From: Symbiodinium natans
Lineage: Eukaryota; Sar; Dinophyceae; Suessiales; Symbiodiniaceae
Assembly: GCA_905221605.1 (NCBI GenBank)
Contig: CAJNDS010001236.1
Location: forward strand, 1-37,500
DNA: 37,500 nt
Reading direction: 5' to 3'
Both the position numbers and the translations under genes were made by a program. Below, piece after piece: positions 34,647 to 37,500 of the stretch. The notes beneath the pieces were generated by a model. That model saw only the letters and a list, made by a program, of their open reading frames with translations. It made no database searches and was not told where the DNA came from. Positions within the stretch are counted from its first letter, which is position 1, and each line of letters begins with the position of its first letter.

Positions 34647-34725
34647 TTGGATGTTCCCCCTTTCCTTAATAGGGATGATAAATGGTGGGGGGGGGGACTA
34701 TAGTCCCTATTAAGGAACATCCCAA
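34647..34725. mobile_element. Hairpin MITE-like element, copy 5
   Basis: TTGGATGTTCCCCC to GGAACATCCCAA with CTTAATAGGGA and TCCCTATTAAG arms and a G12 loop. The first TIR has lost one G. No target duplication detected. Confidence 0.8.
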
Positions 34726-35090
34726 CCCAAGAGCCCCAAAACCCAAAATCCTAAGCCCTTGCAGGGTTTCGGGGTTGCGTGCGTTTCTTCGAGATTTTGT
34801 TCGAGGCCCTCCACGGCCCCGAGTCCTTAGGTACGGTAGGGTCCGGTCAAGAGGAACGCGCCTTCAAGGGTTACCAGGCGGCCCGGTGAATTTTGAACTC
34901 CAACAGGTGTTTAATTGTTTTTGAGATTTTCTTGTGTGTTGTGTACGGTTTTACGTAGTGCTTCTTATAGTTGTTGCACGTAGAACTTTCTGATTCTATT
35001 CTGTTTTTTTCCCGGCTTCTTGATAGGTTGCGCCGTGAAGCTCTCGGGCTTTAGGATGTTTTGGGCCTTTAGGGTTTTAGGGTTTGAGAC
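34726..35090. other. Unique region, nothing recognised
   Basis: About 350 bases, AT-richer after 34900. Short frames without motif. Confidence 0.45.
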
Positions 35091-35141
35091 CCTAAACCCG
35101 AAACCTAAAACCCTACACCATGACACCCTAAACCCTACATT

Positions 35142-35227
35142 GGGGGGGGGGGGGGGGTGCGGCGCTTTCGCAAGTCGCTCACCCGCCTCCGACAGCTCGG
35201 AGGTCCCGAACCCCCCCCCCCCCCCCC
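35142..35227. repeat. G16 and C17 tracts as inverted homopolymers
   Basis: G at 35142-35157 and C at 35211-35227 flank a 53-base GC-rich unique segment, so the two can pair as a hairpin. Confidence 0.85.
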
Positions 35228-35425
35228 AAGAGGAAAAGCAATGGTGGCATTGTGAGTATAGATCCAAACCCTCAGAGGAATAGGTTGGGGCGGTTTTGCC
35301 CCTTTAGACAGTGTGGGGTGGTCGGGCCATGGCTGCCTTTCGCATTGCGCGATGCCTTCAAGGCTCCTGCTGAAAACCGTCACATTTACAGCTTCTGCGC
35401 CATACTACAGCAAACCCCAGCCCCT
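35228..35425. other. Unique island, nothing recognised
   Basis: Open in more than one frame on both strands. No motif. Confidence 0.4.
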
Positions 35426-35535
35426 ACACCCTAAACCCCAAACCCTAACCCCTAACCCCCAAACCCTAAACCCTAAACCCTAAACCATCCCTAAACCCTA
35501 AACCCTAAACTCTAAACCCTAAACCCTAAACCCGA
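35425..35535 (-). repeat. CCCTAAA/CCCCAAA array
   Basis: About 14 units with single-base interruptions. Confidence 0.93.
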
Positions 35536-35624
35536 ATTCTTAAGGTTCTAGGGGCAAGCAAGGTGTGGGTGCCCGAGCCTCGCTGCTGGCTGGAAGCGGC
35601 CGTGTGCTGAGATGCTCGTCCCGG

Positions 35625-35895
35625 GCTTTGGGGTTTAGGGTTTATAGAGTTTATAGGGTTTGGGGTTTAGGGTTTTGGGTTGAGGGTTTAGGGTTGAAGT
35701 AGGGGTTAGGGTTCAGGGGCTTCCGGGTCTAGGGGTTTAGGGGTTTACGGGTTGGGCGTAGGGGTGTAGGGGTTTAGGGGTTCAGGGGTTCAGGGGTTTA
35801 GGGGTTTAGGGGTGTAGGGGTTGAGGGGATTAGGGGTTCAGGGTTTAGGGTTGAATTTGGGGTTTAGGGGTCTAGGGTTGAATTTGGGGTTGACA
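35625..35895 (+). repeat. TTTAGGG/TTTAGGGG degenerate array
   Basis: Heavily varied G-strand units. GGGTTGAATTTGGGGTT occurs twice (35848 and 35876). Confidence 0.88.
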
Positions 35896-36460
35896 CAGAA
35901 CATATCAGATGGATAGTCGTTACCACATTGAATACACTTTCTCAAGTCTTCGGTCACCCCCTACAATAGTAAGGCGTCGTGGCTTAAAACCCTTTTCTCA
36001 CCATGAGGTCTGGGGTCAGCGACCCTCATGGGAAGAAACCCAAAGACTTAAACCCGGAGCTTGGAAATGACGGCAGCAGAGGGTTTTTCCCGTAGTAAGA
36101 TCCACCCTCATAGGAAAAACCCAAAGACTATAACCCGGAACTTGGAAATGACGCCCGCATAGGATTCTACTATAATACAACTTAGTAAGATTATATTTCT
36201 GCTTCTCCGTTGGGGTATAAAGTTTGCCATTTAGCATGCATCCAACGAAGAACACAACACAGCAAGGGAAGATGGTTTCAGTTCTGTGGTATGAAAGTAA
36301 CGTCTATACCTTCGCCTGTGAGTTTGTGTGCTGGATTCAGTAGGCGGGTTGAGAATGCTGTGGCGGGAGATGGAAGGCGAGTAGGGGTGGAGGTCTGGGG
36401 ACAGCATCTGCTTGCTTCTGGGGTAGGGGAGCATATCCCTGCCTAACGCCGTGGGGCTAC
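35896..36460. other. Unique region with two copies of an approximately 82-base unit
   Basis: CCCTCATGGGAAGAAACCCAAAGAC at 36023 and CCCTCATAGGAAAAACCCAAAGAC at 36105 each continue to CTTGGAAATGACG, so the unit is a diverged tandem pair. Beyond 36160 no structure is recognised. Reverse frames here lack motifs. Confidence 0.6.
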
Positions 36461-36465
36461 GCCAC

Positions 36466-36608
36466 GTAAACCCTAGACCCTAGACCCTAGACCCTAGACC
36501 CTAGACCCTAGACCCTAGACCCTAGACCCTAGACCCTAGACCCTAGACCCTAGACCCTAGACCCTAGACCCTAGACCCTAGACCCTAGACCCTAGACCCT
36601 AGACCCTA
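36466..36608 (-). repeat. CCCTAGA array
   Basis: About 19 perfect CCCTAGA heptamers, the only array of this variant in the window, followed by CCCTACA and CCCTAAA units to 36660. Confidence 0.97.
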
Positions 36609-36672
36609 AACCCGACACCCTACACCCCACACCCTACACCCTAAACCCAAACCCTAAACCTTAAATCCTCAG

Positions 36673-36759
36673 CTCAACTGCCCACGGAGGCCTCGGCAGG
36701 CTGGCAAGAAGCCCGGGAGGTCTTCATCGCTGAGCTGACGACGCGCGCGCTTCCGGAAG
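36673..36759 (+). CDS. Candidate exon of an unidentified gene (LPTEASAGWQEAREVFIAEL)
   Basis: Acceptor CCTCAG|, reads QLPTEASAGWQEAREVFIAE then LTTRALPE, and ends at a GC donor (GGAAG|GCTTCA). The amphipathic helical peptide is clearly coding-like, but the family is not recognised. Confidence 0.48.
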
Positions 36760-36766
36760 GCTTCAG

Positions 36767-37215
36767 GGGTTTAGGGTTTAGGGTTTAGGGTTCAGGGTTT
36801 AGGGTTAAGGTTTAGGGTTGAGGGTTTAGGGTTTTGGGTTTCGGGTTTCGGGTTTAGGGTTGAAGGCTTAGGGTTTCAGGGTTTAGGGCTTGGGGTTTAG
36901 GGTTTAGGGTTTAGGGTTCCAGGGTGTCAGGGTTTATGGGGTAGGGTTTGGGGTTGCCCAGCGGCTTGGCAGAGTTCAGGGTTTAGGGTTTAGGGTTTAG
37001 GGTTTCGGGTTAGGTTTCAAGAATTTGATTTATGTACGTAGGGGTTGCCTAGGTTTCAGGATTTATCCTTCTGGGGGTTAAGGTGTAAAGATTTAGGGAT
37101 CAGGGGTTTTAGGAGTCGAGGGCCTTAGGGTGTAGGATTCAGGTTTCAAGGTTAGGGTTCAGCCGGTATGTGGTAAAGGGTTTGGGGTTCAGGAGCCAGG
37201 TTTTGGGTTTTCAAG
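36767..37215 (+). repeat. Degenerate TTTAGGG array
   Basis: Good units at 36770-36830, 36890-36915 and 36978-37005 within strongly diverged telomere-like sequence. Confidence 0.88.
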
Positions 37216-37322
37216 CTTCAAGGTTTTCGGGTGTTGGTCTGGGGCAACACGTTTGTTGCATAAAGACGCCGGGCTTAGGGGATCCTACTGTGAATGCACC
37301 CTAGCTGTAGGCAGCTGTTGCA

Positions 37323-37448
37323 TTTAGGGTTTAGGGTTTAGGGTTTAGGGTTTAGGGTTTAGGGTTTAGGGTTTAGGGTTTAGGGTTTAGGGTTTAGGGT
37401 TATATAGGGTTTAGGGTTTAGGGTTTAGGGTTTAGGGTTTAGGGTTTA
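37323..37448 (+). repeat. TTTAGGG array
   Basis: About 17 near-perfect units with one TTATATAGGG interruption. Confidence 0.97.
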
Positions 37449-37500
37449 GGGGTGGTCGTTTGGAAAAGGGCGAGATCTCCGCCAGTCCTTGGACTTTGTT

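Overview
The window looks like nuclear DNA of a dinoflagellate. I infer this from four things: telomere-type heptamers (TTTAGGG / CCCTAAA, the plant/dinoflagellate telomere unit) scattered in both orientations from end to end; GC-rich exons only 30-90 bases long; apparent GC and occasional GA 5' splice sites beside GT; and recognisable genes that all lie on the + strand. No species can be named from the sequence alone. Almost all long open frames that run through the arrays are artefacts of the repeats. The real coding sequence lies in short unique islands between arrays.

Reading those islands by eye gives three spliced genes. (1) About 2.1-16.3 kb: a DEAH/DHX-type RNA helicase. Exons give a possible double-stranded-RNA-binding-like helix, the pre-P-loop segment, motif I (GATGSGKTTQ), VPQYVLEHALE, motif Ia (TEPRRISA), and a motif III-like SAT with consistent splice phase. 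Motif II and the C-terminal half were not found. (2) About 18.8-23.6 kb: a second helicase of a different type, with two long exons (motif I HNTGSGKT, motif II DEGH) and several short ones. One short exon carries motif VI (QRCGRVVR) followed by CRSHDDLP, which resembles the D6/D11-type helicases of large DNA viruses and their eukaryotic relatives. It ends at a stop at 23574-23576. (3) About 27.8-33.0 kb (possibly from 24.2 kb): an MgtE/SLC41-type divalent-cation transporter. Its conserved segments (FLTMLVGLGG-NAGGQ, a GTVLP-K / KMDPGQSSA segment, and VIMDITGI before the stop at 33034-33036) are spread over eight or nine tiny exons. Candidate exons of an unknown further gene occur at about 34.2 and 36.7 kb.

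The introns of these genes are the places filled by telomere-like arrays. Individual arrays are homogenised for different variant units of 7 to 10 bases (CCCTAGA, CCCCAAA, CCCTGAA, TTTCGGGGG, TTTAAAGGG, CCCTATAAA, CCCTAAACTA, TTTAGGCGGG and others). Several arrays are bracketed by direct duplications of the flanking unique sequence (24, 30, 16 and 11 bases). Several splice junctions carry direct repeats across donor and acceptor. Together this suggests that telomeric-repeat insertion with flank duplication creates or enlarges introns here.

Other elements: a family of five hairpin MITE-like elements with TTGGGATG ends and an 8-base target duplication in two copies; a second hairpin element at 27.9 kb; a roughly 100-base unit repeated about four times at 7.8-8.1 kb that starts like a 5' splice site; head-to-head telomeric junctions; a T20-C-G35 tract; and several unique islands with no recognised content.
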